Assembly (NCBI RefSeq): GCF_000516985.1
Contig: NW_006917097.1
Location: 992,001-1,056,000, forward strand
Source of the DNA: Pestalotiopsis fici W106-1
Lineage: Eukaryota; Ascomycota; Sordariomycetes; Amphisphaeriales; Sporocadaceae
Reading direction: 5' to 3'
DNA: 64,000 nt
The notes below the pieces were generated by a model. It was not told where the DNA came from. It worked only from the letters and a program-made list of their open reading frames with translations, and ran no database searches. How positions within the stretch are numbered: position 1 is the stretch's first letter; every line of letters begins with the position of its first letter. The translations under genes and the position numbers were made by a program. This document shows positions 24,039 through 34,694 of the stretch, in pieces.

Positions 24039-25744
24039 GTGTAGCGGATGTATGCGGCCAGAGCACTTCAAGGAGCACCTCGCTGGAGCCTCGAAGATCG
24101 GGCTACGGCTTGTTTAAAGGTGCAGAGCTGAAGCGCTACTGACTGGGGGGCGAATCCCGAGGATACCGGACTTGTTGTGCCTCTGATGCGTCGAGACGGG
24201 AGTATTCAGTGTTGCGCTGGCGCGGGTATAGTGCAGGATCGAAGGAGATAAGCGTCGGATGCGACAAGAACGATTCGCAGTGTCAGATCAGCTTGGGCGT
24301 AGTATTTCTGGTATATGATGGCACGGTTGGTCTGTACGGTTTTGCGTTTTCACTGTATGCACGATGCAAAGTGTGTGTTGAAGGTGGGAGGATCTTGTTG
24401 AGGAGGGGCACAAGTCAGGAGAGTTGTACCGATAGCTACCTCCTATGGTGAAGCCCTCGTGTCGTAATTGAAGCTGTCGCCCCTGTGCGCGTACCGGGCC
24501 CTTGGTGTCCAGACGGGCGATCTAGGGGAGCTATTGGGCCAATAGGAGCATGATTAGCGGGCATGGGGAGCGTTCCAACAACCTCATGGTTCCAGTGAAG
24601 GGTACCTAGGTGAGCAATTAGGTGCTATAGGATCGTGGCGCGTCAAAGTATCTGCCATACATTAGTTCTAGACGATGCATGTGAGCGCCATGACATCCGT
24701 CTCCTTTTCTGAATAGAGTTGGGATGCCCCTAAGTCAAGTTTCCAGACAGCCGAAACTTGTTGTCTTGGAATGGTTCTTGACATGTTCATTCCAATGTAC
24801 ATGGCAAGACGATACCATCCCCCTACCCACTACACCTAATCATGAACCCCGCCTGTGCCAGCGGTTCGCAGTGTGCACAATGCCGCACAGCCAGCCAAGC
24901 CAGATACCTATCCCGACCTTTGTGGGGGAGAGACTCCATTTATCCGCATGGGCCAACGGTAAACTGCAGCTAGGAGACGAATAGGAATTGTCACCGAGGG
25001 ATTTGCAATAACGGCTCTCTTTATTGTATCAGATGCTAGAGGTAAATCATGAATAATGTAGTGACTTGTACGTATTCGAGATGGGATTTTCGAGGATCAA
25101 TCATGCCGACCGACTTGAAGTTCTGACATTGACACGTCACGTAGGTTAAATAACGAGACAAGACACTGGATGTAGACCAGAACTTGTCAAGGGCCACTCA
25201 AATAAAAGGTTTTGGTCAATGTAGGTACCAAGTTTACCAGTCATTACTCAGGGCAAGGTGGCCATTTATGCTCGATAATTCTGTGGCATTGTTTGGAACG
25301 AATCTCGTACCAATAATTCCCGTGAGCAGCAATAAAAATGGCAAAGGGAAACTTGGCCCTGTCTTGGACCTTTTCCGTCTCTTGTCGTTTGCAATTTCGA
25401 TTCCCTAATCATACAGATCTGGCGCTATTCCCCCACTCTTCAGAGCCAACTGCACCGGACCCTTAGGGAATCAGCGCTCCAGGACTGGCTCAAATAGCGC
25501 GGGGACGTGATCCGATACCGCGGCGCTTGTGGGGATAGTAGCGGCTCAATTTGGTTTACGCAACGGCAACTTTTTTAGAAAATCAATTGAGTCGAGCTCA
25601 GCCCAGCCATCCTTTCATCCGTCACAGTCCATTCCTTACAACCCCAAAATCGTCAGACTACCAGAGGTCGGTCGCTTTGGAGAATTCACAGACGATATTG
25701 ACGATTTCTAACATTCTCTTATAGACCCGGCGGCCCAGTTCAAA
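24039..25744. other. Divergent promoter region
   Basis: 1.7 kb between the start of the BTB gene (-) and the start of the mitochondrial carrier (+). It must contain both promoters. I see no convincing gene; open frames at 24209-24451, 24724-24984 and 25184-25408 look random. The last ~60 bases before 25745 are a typical AC/CT-rich leader. Confidence 0.5.
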
Positions 25745-27127
25745 ATGTCTGATCCCAAGCCCCTCCCCTTTGTGTACCAGTTCGCCGCCGGTAAGTCGGA
25801 ATTCCAATTGGGAGACTGATCACGCGATACTGACAAACCACTACAGGCGCCGTCGCTGGTGTGTCCGAGGTCAGTCGTCTGTCGCAAGACGAATTGTAGC
25901 CTATTTGCTAACTGAGAGTTTCTGTGTAGATTCTGGTCATGTAAGTTGAGACTCTTGGTCCCATGCGATACCCAATCGTCCTTGACTAACCTTGTCCTAG
26001 GTACCCTCTTGATGTGATCAAGACCCGAGTGTTTGTTCCCTCGACTCCCCGAAACCGATCGCAGAGACTCACAACAACACAGGCAACTTCAGACTGGTGT
26101 CGGAACTGGTGCAGACTCGTACAATGGCATGGTGGACTGCTTCCAGAAGATTGTGCGCCACGAGGGGTAAGCACGCACCCGCGACGAATAAAACCCGGGA
26201 TTTCGGCTTATTGTCTTTTACAGTGCTTCGAGACTCTACAGAGGTATCACGGCCCCCATTCTCATGGAGGCTCCCAAGCGTGCTACCAAGTTTGCCGCCA
26301 ATGATTCCTGGGGCAAGTTCTACCGCGAGGCTTTTGGTATCGCCCAGATGAACCAGAGCTTGTCCATCCTGACTGGTGCCTCTGCCGGTGCCACTGAATC
26401 CTTTGTAGTCGTTCCCTTTGAGCTCGGTATGTCCAACTCCCCTTGGTGGTACAACCTGCCAATGTCCACGGCGGATTGCTAAGGTCCAACAGTCAAGATT
26501 CGACTTCAGAACAAGGCCTCGGCCTCCCTGTACAGCGGTCCTCTGGACGTTGTCAGGAAGACGATCAAGAACGAGGGTGTCTTTGCTCTGTACAATGGTC
26601 TCGAGAGTACCTTGTGGCGACACATTCTCTGGAACGCCGGTTACTTTGGTGTCATTTTCCAGGTTCGCACGCTGCTGCCCAAGGCCGAGACCAAGCAGGG
26701 TCAAATCACCAATGATATCCTGGCCGGTTCCATTGGTGGTACCGTTGGTACCATTCTGAACACTCCCATGGATGTTGTCAAGTATGTCATGCCCTTTCCA
26801 ACATGGCAAGCTAACGCTGGCTGCCCTGCTAGTTTGCCCTACTGACACTCTTTCAGGTCTCGTATCCAGAACAGCCCCAAGGTTGCAGGCACTACTCCCA
26901 AGTACAACTGGGCATGGCCGGCTGTCATGACTGTAGCCAAGGAGGAAGGTTTCGCTGCCTTGTACAAGGGTTTCCTGCCCAAGGTCCTCAGACTTGGACC
27001 TGGTGGCGGTATTCTGCTCGTCGTCTACACTGGAGTCATGGTAAGTAAACAAGGAAACAAAGATGAAGATCTCAACTGACATTTTCTGCAGGACTTTTTC
27101 CGCAAGATGAGAGAAGAAAAGGCATAA
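25745..27127 (+). CDS. odc1: Mitochondrial 2-oxodicarboxylate carrier
   Basis: Nine exons: 25745-25790, 25847-25869, 25930-25940, 26001-26030, 26083-26166, 26224-26426, 26493-26781, 26857-27040 and 27092-27127. They sum to 906 nt (301 aa), the usual size of a mitochondrial carrier. The spliced protein begins MSDPKPLPFVYQFAAGAVAG and has three carrier signatures, one per repeat: YPLDVIKTRVQLQ, VPFELVKIRLQ and TPMDVVKSRIQ. Other family marks are APKRATKF and the RLGPGGGILLVVY segment near the end. Odc carriers exchange 2-oxoadipate and 2-oxoglutarate across the inner mitochondrial membrane and so link lysine and glutamate metabolism. The N-terminal third is cut into very short exons (46, 23, 11 and 30 nt), which makes the 5' end easy to mis-annotate. 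The subfamily is assigned from sequence resemblance only. Confidence 0.93.
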
Positions 27128-27668
27128 GCTAGAATTTCTGCTTTCGATACCCTCGTCTACCTACCTCGACAAGACAAATCAGGCTGTATATGAGCGAGCT
27201 CTTTCTGGTTCATAGAAGTGTTTTCAGGCAGAGACATTTGGCATATAGAACAGCATGTTGGTCACTTGCAAACTTGGTGACGGAATTTGTCAAGACTAGT
27301 TTCCTATCAATTTTAGAGACGTCATTTCCATTGTGCGAATCGTGAATATATAAGTTGACCGTCAAGGTTGGCACGACTTGAGCGACATTCGAGTTGACTG
27401 GCTTGGCGAGAAAATGACGTGTGATAGAGAAACCAGTGTGCTTTCCAAACAATCGGTATAAATGTAGCCGAATCGCCAAAAATCTCCGCATTTCGCTTTA
27501 CCCAGACCATTTATCCGCCATTTCTCAAGATCTCAGGTTATGGTGCGGGGGCCGCGGAGAATTGGAGAATGCAGTATTCGATTCAAGATGGCAAATCCCG
27601 AATCTATAACAAGGCTTCCCGCCTTGATGATCTCCCTAGAATTACTACGTGAACAAGTACCCAACAAG
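27128..27668. other. Intergenic region between the carrier and the GH43 gene
   Basis: About 540 bp. It holds the 3' UTR of the carrier and the promoter of the GH43 gene. No other feature was seen. Confidence 0.45.
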
Positions 27669-29975
27669 ATGTATACAAGTCTGTTGATAGGGACTCTCTG
27701 TGTCCTGACACTGCCTTGGGTGTCGGAAGCCAGCATCAATTCAACTTTCCAGAATCCTATACTCCCAGGTTTTCACCCTGATCCTAGTTGCATTCATGTA
27801 CCCGAGTGGGACGAGACCTTTTTTTGTGCATCTTCCAGTTTCAATGCGTTCCCGGGTATACCTATTCATGCGTCAAAAGACTTGCAAAACTGGAAGCTGA
27901 TTGGTAGGAGAAACAGCGTATTTGACTGTAGGGACATGGATTGATGAAAAGTGCTAGGGCATGTTCTGAATCGACAAGAACAATTACCTCGCTTGGCGGA
28001 AACGAACCGGTCGACGAGGTAGACGGCCTTGATTTGATTTGGTTACCTGATGTTAACAAGCCACAGTGGTATATGGGCACCGGCTTTGCGATATCACAAT
28101 GGCACCTTCTACCTCGTCACGACTCTAGTCGACGATGATCGAGCGGCGGATGATGCTTCGAGATGGGATAATGTGAGTATCAAGCACATTTGAAAGCAGA
28201 CTATATTGCTCATCATGGGATCAGATCATATTCCAAGCCAACGACCCATATGATCCCCTCTCATGGACAAACGCCGTCCGTTTTGACTTTGTCGGATATG
28301 ATACCTCGCCGTTTTGGGATACCGACGGCAAAGTATATATAACCGGGTCTCATGCGTATCATGTATTGTATGGACCATATTGAGGCTTCTCGTCAGTAAA
28401 TAAGCTGATAAGACATAGTCCAGGGATCCAGCGAGCGGAGGCAAACCTGGAAACTGGTCAAGTTGGTGAATGGATCACAATATGGAACGGAACTGGTGGA
28501 CTTGTGAGTACTCACTACCCTAAAAGTCCTACATGCTAACGTGTCTTTGCACCAGGCTCCGGAAGGCCCGCATATCTATTTAAAAGACGAATGGTACTAT
28601 CTGCTTGTAGCTGAAGGTGGGCAAAATTTCATCTAGCGAGATGATATTCATCAACTCACGCATCTTGTCAGGGGGAACCGGACTCGGGCACATGGTGACC
28701 ATGGCAAGATCACGCTCCATCAACGGCCCCTATGAAGCCGATCCAGCAAATCCTGTATTGACGGCAGCCAATACTACAAGCTACTGTAAGAATATTCCGT
28801 GGTGCAACCGAATAGAGAACACTAATGATTGGAAAAGTTCAGACTGTTGGCCATGCTGATTTATTCTCGGATCAGAGCGGTAACTGGCAAGTGTAGTTGA
28901 CATGTATGGCAGATTGCAAGTGACTAATAGAAGCAGGTGGGCGGTGGCACTGTCGACTCGATCAGGTCCCAGCTGGATCAACTTTCCCATGGGACGAGAA
29001 ACTGTCCTGACCAATGTCACTTGGAAAGAAGGGGAATTCCCAGTATTCAGTCCAATCAGCGGAGAGATGAGCGGCTGGCAGCTTCCACCGGAAAATCTAA
29101 ATGTAAATGGTGATGGGTAGGCTTTTTAATTTTTAATTTTGGCTATGCTCATGTCTGACATTTTACAGCCCGTTTATCAGCGAAGGAGACATGATTGACT
29201 TTGTACCCGGTTCAGAACTGCCCGCTCACTTTACATACTGGCGTTTCCCCATCTCGATTTCGTATCAGATATCTCCGCCGGGCCACGCAAACACCCTTCA
29301 GCTTCTCCCTTCAAGCCTCAATCTCACGGCCCTGAATGGGAATTATGCCGGTCCTTTGGGTCAGACGTTTGTGGGCAGGCGCCAGCAAGACACACTGTTT
29401 ACGTACAGTGTAGACATGGAATTCTCACCCACATTGTTGGAATCAGAAGCTGGCGTATCCGTATTCCTAACGCAAAATCACCACCTCGACCTCGGCATTG
29501 CTATGCTACCGGCGAATAGCAGCACGGGGATATTCCCAGGGCCCATCAATGCCACAACCCTCCCAGAAGACCAGTCAGAGCCTATCTTACAGCTCAGATT
29601 CCGCGGCATCTCTTACATTACTGTTCCCGACCCAGTCATTGTGCCCATACCCGACGTCTGGCACAGCAAAAAGTTGAGACTGGAAATTAAGGCCAGCAAT
29701 GCGACGCACTATACGTTCTCGGCTGGTCCGGCCGGTGCCAGGTCGCAGATGCAGACTCTGGTCGAGGCCTCGAATGCGGCCGTCAGCTGGGGGTTTACAG
29801 GTAAGATTCTCCCATTTCAATAAATTTGACAAGACTCTCGAGTTTGCCGCGGACGTTGCTCACATTGAAAGGGGTGATTTTGGGAGTATTCTGTACTACG
29901 AATGGACATGAAGGAGATGCCCCTGCTTACGTCTCGAAATGGACATATACTCCACAAGGTCAATTCAGAGATTAA
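27669..29975 (+). CDS. Secreted glycoside hydrolase family 43 (beta-xylosidase/arabinofuranosidase type)
   Basis: Eleven exons: 27669-27903, 27958-28018, 28067-28172, 28225-28367, 28419-28503, 28556-28616, 28672-28785, 28838-28886, 28937-29116, 29169-29800 and 29872-29975. They total 1770 nt (589 aa) with no stop codon. An N-terminal signal peptide (MYTSLLIGTLCVLTLPWVSEAS) precedes NPILPGFHPDPSC, which holds the catalytic base Asp. Later landmarks are SGIWAPALRYHNGTFYLV; the modulating Asp in SPFWDTDGKVYITGSH; the acid Glu in LAPEGPHIYLKD; and a C-terminal beta-sandwich from about residue 330 ending AYVSKWTYTPQGQFRD. GH43 enzymes release xylose or arabinose from hemicellulose outside the cell; which substrate is used cannot be read here. 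Intron 8 (28887-28936) has a GC donor. Read without splicing, the locus looks like a broken gene, but all introns are consensus-like and the product is intact. Confidence 0.92.
28887..28936 (+). other. GC-AG intron in the GH43 gene
   Basis: Intron 8 begins GCAAGT after an exon ending TG and ends GCAG after a CTAAT branch-like site. Splicing gives GNWWAVALSTR, the expected GH43 sequence, and restores the frame. The donor otherwise matches the consensus strongly, as is usual for GC-AG introns. Confidence 0.85.
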
Positions 29976-30156
29976 AGGCGATGATGATCATGAGCAGACC
30001 ACAATACAGCCAAGACAACAGGCCAGTGGAGTATTAATAGTATTATCATAGTTCCATAATAGTATCATAGTTTCATACTTGGAATATACTATCATCAAAT
30101 CTTTGGTTATTATGCAAAAAGCAACTATTCACACAAGAGAAAAAAGCCAAAAATAT

Positions 30157-30239
30157 GGAGAAGCTGGGAATCGAACCCAGAACCTTTTCCATGCTAAATC
30201 GCATGCTAAGGAAACGTCATACCACTAGACCACATCCCC
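30157..30239 (-). tRNA. tRNA-Ala (anticodon AGC) with a 12-nt intron
   Basis: Read on the minus strand, 83 nt fold as a tRNA. The acceptor stem is GGGGATG/CTTCTCC and contains the G3:U70 pair that specifies alanine. The D stem is GTC/GAC, the anticodon stem TTTCC/GGAAA and the T arm CTGGG-TTCGATT-CCCAG. A run of Ts follows the 3' end, as expected for RNA polymerase III termination. The anticodon loop region is 19 nt, 12 longer than normal, which implies an intron after position 37. The loop and intron together contain a direct repeat TTAGCAT-GCGAT-TTAGCAT. Pair 6:67 is U-U, a mismatch, which leaves slight doubt about function. Confidence 0.85.
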
Positions 30240-31864
30240 GGAGGTTTTAATTGGAATCCATCGTCGACAAGGTTGACGATTGATTGTTGAGAAATTGTGT
30301 GGTAATCAGGTCTAAGAGTGGTGTGGTGGGTACGAAGCGGGATTGATGGAAAGGGGGGACACGACATGCCACGGAAGAGGTTTGATACGGAGATGGGATG
30401 AAGACATTCTATGTAAAAAACATTGGTGCTTTGATAAACCTGGATATTGTGCCAATGCGTAAAAGTAGATGAAAGTTGGATGTCATTATTCGTCATGGCA
30501 GGATGGAAATAGGGAGAAAAGTGGGAGACGGTGAATATTGATCAAGTGGTGCCCGCTCTAGACCTCTACTTATTGCCAGGTAACAACTATCATGCTCTCA
30601 AAGGTTTCAATACTATGAACACAAAAAGATATCGAGTAATGACAATTCTGCCATGTTCAAGCATCAAGCAAGCTACATGCGAGGTTTGATGCATTTTTAC
30701 TCATCAATAACCCGAATGTCATGTAACCGACTTTCACATAGCTTTGCACATCCTGGCGGTATAGACACGATATTAGACAGTAAACATCACACGAATTCAC
30801 TTGTCCAATAGACCAGAGACAGAAGACATACTATCGAGTCACAAAAGACATGCCACACTGTACAAGATGCGCTCATGTTTTTCTTTCTTGTCAAGAACAA
30901 TTAATTCCACCACATCAATCTCAATTTGTATCCAGCTGGAATCAAATGAATAGAAATACGTTACGTCCAGTTGATCTGGATATACTAGATGTGATTCTGT
31001 CCCAAACTCAAAGTAGGCGCATATATGATTTCGTCCGATATGCCCATAGATACCGAGTTGATATAGCGGAAATCATTATGGATGTTCATGCGATGGGACA
31101 AAGACCATACACAATCTTAGGGTGTCTATACCTCCTGGCCCAGTTCAGGTAGAGCGCGTGAATGTTGGACGTCGACGACGACATTTCACACCGTCTCATG
31201 CAGCTGAGCTCCAAGATGGCGACGACAATGATGGTGATTGCACGTTTCAGCTTCAATTGGTTCTTTCCATCGTCCTCTGAGTTGAGCAGACTGTTCGACT
31301 GTCAACAACCGAATTCCATTTGTTTCAAGTGCCAAGTGTCAAGAAAAGAACCACCAACTTCCTCTGTTTGCGTCCTGACTCTAGTAGTACATTACGACCT
31401 TTTCTGTAGTCTTTTCAGAAAGCATCAACATTACAGGATTCTGTCAGCAAGTAATTCAATTGCCTACGCAAAGACAATATCAGCAGTCTTTTCTATTCGA
31501 ACCTGCATCCAGTGGCGCATAACACCCTTTTCTGTCGACTTTTCCAAAGGCATCAACATACCGGCGGCCTACCAGCGAGTGATTCCTCAGGAAGAGAATC
31601 GCCGCGAGCTTGTAGAAGCAGCAAAGAGACTGCGACGACAAGCTGCCATCCATCATCCCTCCTTTCGCCGTCTACTACTCAAAATTCAAGATCCAGCGAC
31701 AGTCAAAGGCATTCTGGCCAGATTCAAGCGACAGTCTCCATTATACACGCCGCGACCAGTACAGGCTCCATCATCTCGACCCTCACTCCCCTACCACCCG
31801 ACACTCTACTCTTGATACCCATTACAATCACCACCTCGATCAGCACTTGATCACAGCATCCGTC
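30240..31864. other. Region upstream of the amidoligase gene, no firm gene
   Basis: AT-rich in its first two thirds. Open frames at about 30850-31152 and 31162-31815 have no recognisable domains. The second overlaps a diverged tandem repeat and its end is CT-rich leader-like sequence reaching to 50 bp before the amidoligase ATG. A decayed gene or an unusual first exon cannot be excluded, but I cannot support either. Confidence 0.4.
31373..31600. repeat. Diverged direct repeat, about 100-bp units 128 bp apart
   Basis: Segment 31373-31470 aligns with 31501-31600 at roughly 70% identity over about 100 bp without large gaps. Shared blocks include CCTTTTCTGT, CTTTTC, GCATCAACAT and CAGC-AGT-ATTC. 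Many of the differences are C/T and G/A transitions. A possible third, more decayed unit ends near 31320 (CTGTCAACAA...AATTC). The identity is judged by eye. Confidence 0.6.
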
Positions 31865-33147
31865 ATGGCTCATCTAGACGGAATGATCATCACCGAGGAT
31901 GATCGCGAAGGCCCGCTGACCTTTGGCATCGAGATGGAATTCCTAATGCCCATGCTTCACCAAAAAGACGAGGATCCCGACCCTCACGACCCTCGTCCCA
32001 TTTTCCGAGCTCACAACGACGACGACGTTCATTTCCCCGAAAAGATTGACGCTTTCCTCATGGACCATCTTGGCAGCCTCGCAGGTGACGGCATCACACT
32101 CCGCGACGAAGCCAACGACGAGTTTATCGAGCCCCACGATAATGTGGTCAAGTACGATGCATGGCGCATCATCATGGACAGCTCCGTCAAGGCGGGAGCA
32201 GAGGCCAAGTACAAGGCATACGTCTGGGCCGGTAAAGAAATCACCTCCGAGGTTCTAAGAACAACCGACCCTGATGCGTACTACAAGATCATGGTTCTAT
32301 GCCGTGCCATGCGCAACATTCGAGTCCACCTCAACGATTCTTGTGGTCTTCATGTTCATATCGGACGTGGAGATGATGGCCTATCTCTCAAGACCATGAA
32401 GAAGTTTTCTGTCCTCGCGTGGATTTCAGACGCCATCCTCCTCGACCTCCAGCACCCTTCCAGATGGGATAATAGTTACTGCAAGAAGATGAGCCTCTAC
32501 GCAAGGCTCAGCGACGGCCATGTAACTAGAGGACAGGGAGACTTGGAGGCTAGACTTGACAATGCCCAGAGAGAAGATGCACTGCGTCACATTCCTGACA
32601 GTCTCGAAGGTCTACTTTTGCACAAGGTCAAGTGTATCTGGGCCACAACCAGTCTCGAGGAGCTCGCCATCCTGATGGGCAACACGAGTGACATTCACGC
32701 CCGAAACCCGAGTAAGCACTTTCTGTTTTATCACTGATCTGCTCTGGATTGTTAAGTAGAGTTGAGTTGACTAATACTTTTACAGTGCGTGCCGCCGTCA
32801 GAGGAACCTTCGGCTATCGCCGATTCCTGCCTGCGGGCAAAACTGGTGGAAACACCAACACCATCGAGTTTCGCCAGATGGTGGGATCGCTGGACCCCCA
32901 GCACATCAACAACTGGGTAAAGTTGTGCGTCGGCCTGGTCGATTTCGCCAGGCTGTCGACGGCCGACGAGTTCTGCTCGTTGGTCGCCGAGGCAAGCAAG
33001 GGCCGCTACAACTTTGCCCAGATGCTTCGGGACCTCAAGCTGGGCCAGGACGTGCCCTTTTGGTCCAACAAGGTCTTGGCCTATGCCAAGATCGACGCCG
33101 AGGTCTACGAGGGAAGCAAGGAGAGCTTGTTTCTCCGCCGCCTATAG
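31865..33147 (+). CDS. Putative amidoligase enzyme (amidoligase_2 family)
   Basis: Two exons (31865-32711, 32786-33147) encode 402 aa; the intron is GTAAGC...ACAG. The start is the first ATG (MAHLDGMIITEDD). Family marks are the first strand GPLTFGIEMEFLMP with its Glu pair, an ITSEVL segment, the central SCGLHVHIGRGDDG, and the late strand NTIEFRQMVGSLDPQHINNW. Together these form the metal/ATP site of the glutamine synthetase-like COOH-NH2 ligase fold. Amidoligases of this group join a carboxylate to an amine at the cost of ATP. Bacterial relatives are linked to peptide tagging or cell-wall modification, while fungal members are largely uncharacterised. No signal peptide or membrane segment is seen, so it is probably cytosolic. 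The substrate is unknown. Family assignment is strong, function is inference. Confidence 0.85.
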
Positions 33148-33388
33148 GGCACAAGTTTGTATTCGTGGATATGGGATGAAAAGCAATGTGGATAATTGAG
33201 AGAGAAAAGAATGCACATAAAAGAAGAAAAGGAATGAATTTAATCTCATGATTTCTTTATTTATGATTTTTAAATTATGAAATTAAGAAAACCTAGAAAG
33301 AAAACATGCTTAATATGGTGATGTGCAATTTTGTGAAAGTGTTCTTTAAATTGAGTTTTTGATGATTTTACTAGCCACCTATAGTCAG

Positions 33389-34039
33389 CTACTTCTTGTT
33401 GCTGGAAAGTCCAGCATTACTCTCATGCCAATCAGCCTCGTCAACCCAGTCTTCCCACACTCCGGTTCGAACTGCCCATTCATAATGAGCGCGTCCGGAG
33501 GCTGTATTCTTGTCCAGTAGGCTAGTCTTGTTTCTGGCGACCTGAGCGTGTTGGACAAAAGATTCTTCTTCGTCCTTAGAATCATTGCGCTCACGCTTCT
33601 TAGGACCAGCTTCAAGATCCTCAAGGTGCTTCAAATGTGCCCATGTCTCCTCAGTATCCGCACTGGGGCCCGATTCCAGAGTTTCAAGTCGCCTGAAATG
33701 GTCTTTGCTATCAAATGACTCGACACACTCGTGTCCGGTCTTGGGATCCAACAGTTGTGTGGTTTTGCCCGCTTGGCCCTGAACTTGCATCTTTGCGGCA
33801 CTCTTGCAGTTCTTGGCCTCCATATCGAGCAGTGAGTTCAAAGAGACGGATAGCTGTGAAGAAGGACAGCGATCAGGACGTAAGAGGAATCTGAAAATTA
33901 GTCTCGAAAGGCTCGGACAGTACTGCACACTGAGACATACTTGTACTTGATCATACTGTATTGATAACAATACTATTATGGCCATTGTTACTTGGAACTG
34001 AAAGCATTTGTTTCCAATAATTTCTTGTCTGCTCGGCAT
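33389..34039 (-). CDS. Small hydrophilic protein of unknown function
   Basis: An open frame of 216 codons on the minus strand, convergent with the amidoligase gene. The C-terminal 140 residues, from MEAKNCKSAAKMQVQ, have natural charged composition (KKRERNDSKDEEESFVQHAQ) and end VWEDWVDEADWHESN. The upstream part may be interrupted by an in-frame 87-nt intron (33854-33940: GTATGT donor, TTCACAG acceptor), giving about 187 aa. The start could be the ATG at 34039, one at about 33985, or the one at 33823. No family is recognised. The coding call rests on composition and frame length only. Confidence 0.5.
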   Translation of the reverse strand: MPSRQEIIGNKCFQFQVTMAIIVLLSIQYDQVQVCLSVQYCPSLSRLIFRFLLRPDRCPSSQLSVSLNSLLDMEAKNCKSAAKMQVQGQAGKTTQLLDPKTGHECVESFDSKDHFRRLETLESGPSADTEETWAHLKHLEDLEAGPKKRERNDSKDEEESFVQHAQVARNKTSLLDKNTASGRAHYEWAVRTGVWEDWVDEADWHESNAGLSSNKK

Positions 34040-34694
34040 TGAAGTGAAATGTGGCTGTCATTGTCTCCACGAGGTCTATAGATCTTGCAGGGAGAGTACA
34101 GAAAGGAGTGAATCATTGCAGGTAGCCAGTGATGCGGCAATCTCGATGACGATGATTGGCTATTTCAGAATCTCAAAGCGAGAGGATGGTGTACAGTACG
34201 AGAATTGATGCGACCTTTACCCAGATATCGAAAAGAGTACAAGTCAGTCGATGAAAATGCGTCCCCTGGCGCGACATGATCTTGACATGGCAACCGGCAG
34301 CAAGCAATACCGGAAGCCTATTGCCTAAACAGCCTTGACAAGATACTGGATTGACACGATATCTGCGCCGTTGCGTGTAATAAAACTAATGGAAAACCAG
34401 GAACCGGCGAAAATCCCGTTGGCCGGACACTCGGGAAAAAAAGTCCAGACCTTGCATAGGAGAACAATGAAGATGAGCAGTATCAGGCTCGTTGCCCCGC
34501 AAAATCATTGTCCTGACGCTCAGTCTTTATCCAAGGCAAACAAACAAGTGACCGACACCCCTGAGGCATACAATGGAATCCAAAAGGTTGATACTTTTAC
34601 TATTTATATAAACAAGCGACCTGTCAATCCCAACAGAGCCACGCCATGAAACACGCATTTACAACCAGGAGAACCACTGCTCACTCTGGAAACA
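34040..34694. other. Intergenic region with a TATA box
   Basis: Contains the promoter of the small + strand ORF at 34695. A TATATAAA box lies at 34605-34612, 83 nt before its ATG. An overlapping 25-codon frame starts at an ATG at 34646 in another phase and ends inside the downstream ORF; it could act as an upstream ORF. Confidence 0.45.
34605..34612 (+). promoter_or_regulatory. TATA box upstream of the 34695 ORF
   Basis: TATATAAA lies 83 nt upstream of the ATG at 34695, a normal spacing for a TATA box plus a leader of about 50 nt. It supports transcription of the short ORF downstream. Confidence 0.4.

Noticed and set aside
24039..24071. Eleven-codon N-terminal extension of the BTB protein
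   Set aside because: It has no ATG (it begins at a TTG codon). The first ATG, at 24038, starts the well-formed MSHLLWKYYWEND sequence.
27904..28170. GH43 locus as a pseudogene with several frameshifts
   Set aside because: Each apparent break coincides with a consensus-like intron. Splicing all ten gives an intact 589-aa protein with all catalytic residues.
31162..31815. 217-codon open frame upstream of the amidoligase gene
   Set aside because: No recognisable domain. It overlaps a decayed repeat, its end is CT-rich leader-like sequence, and it does not join the amidoligase frame. Kept only as a note.
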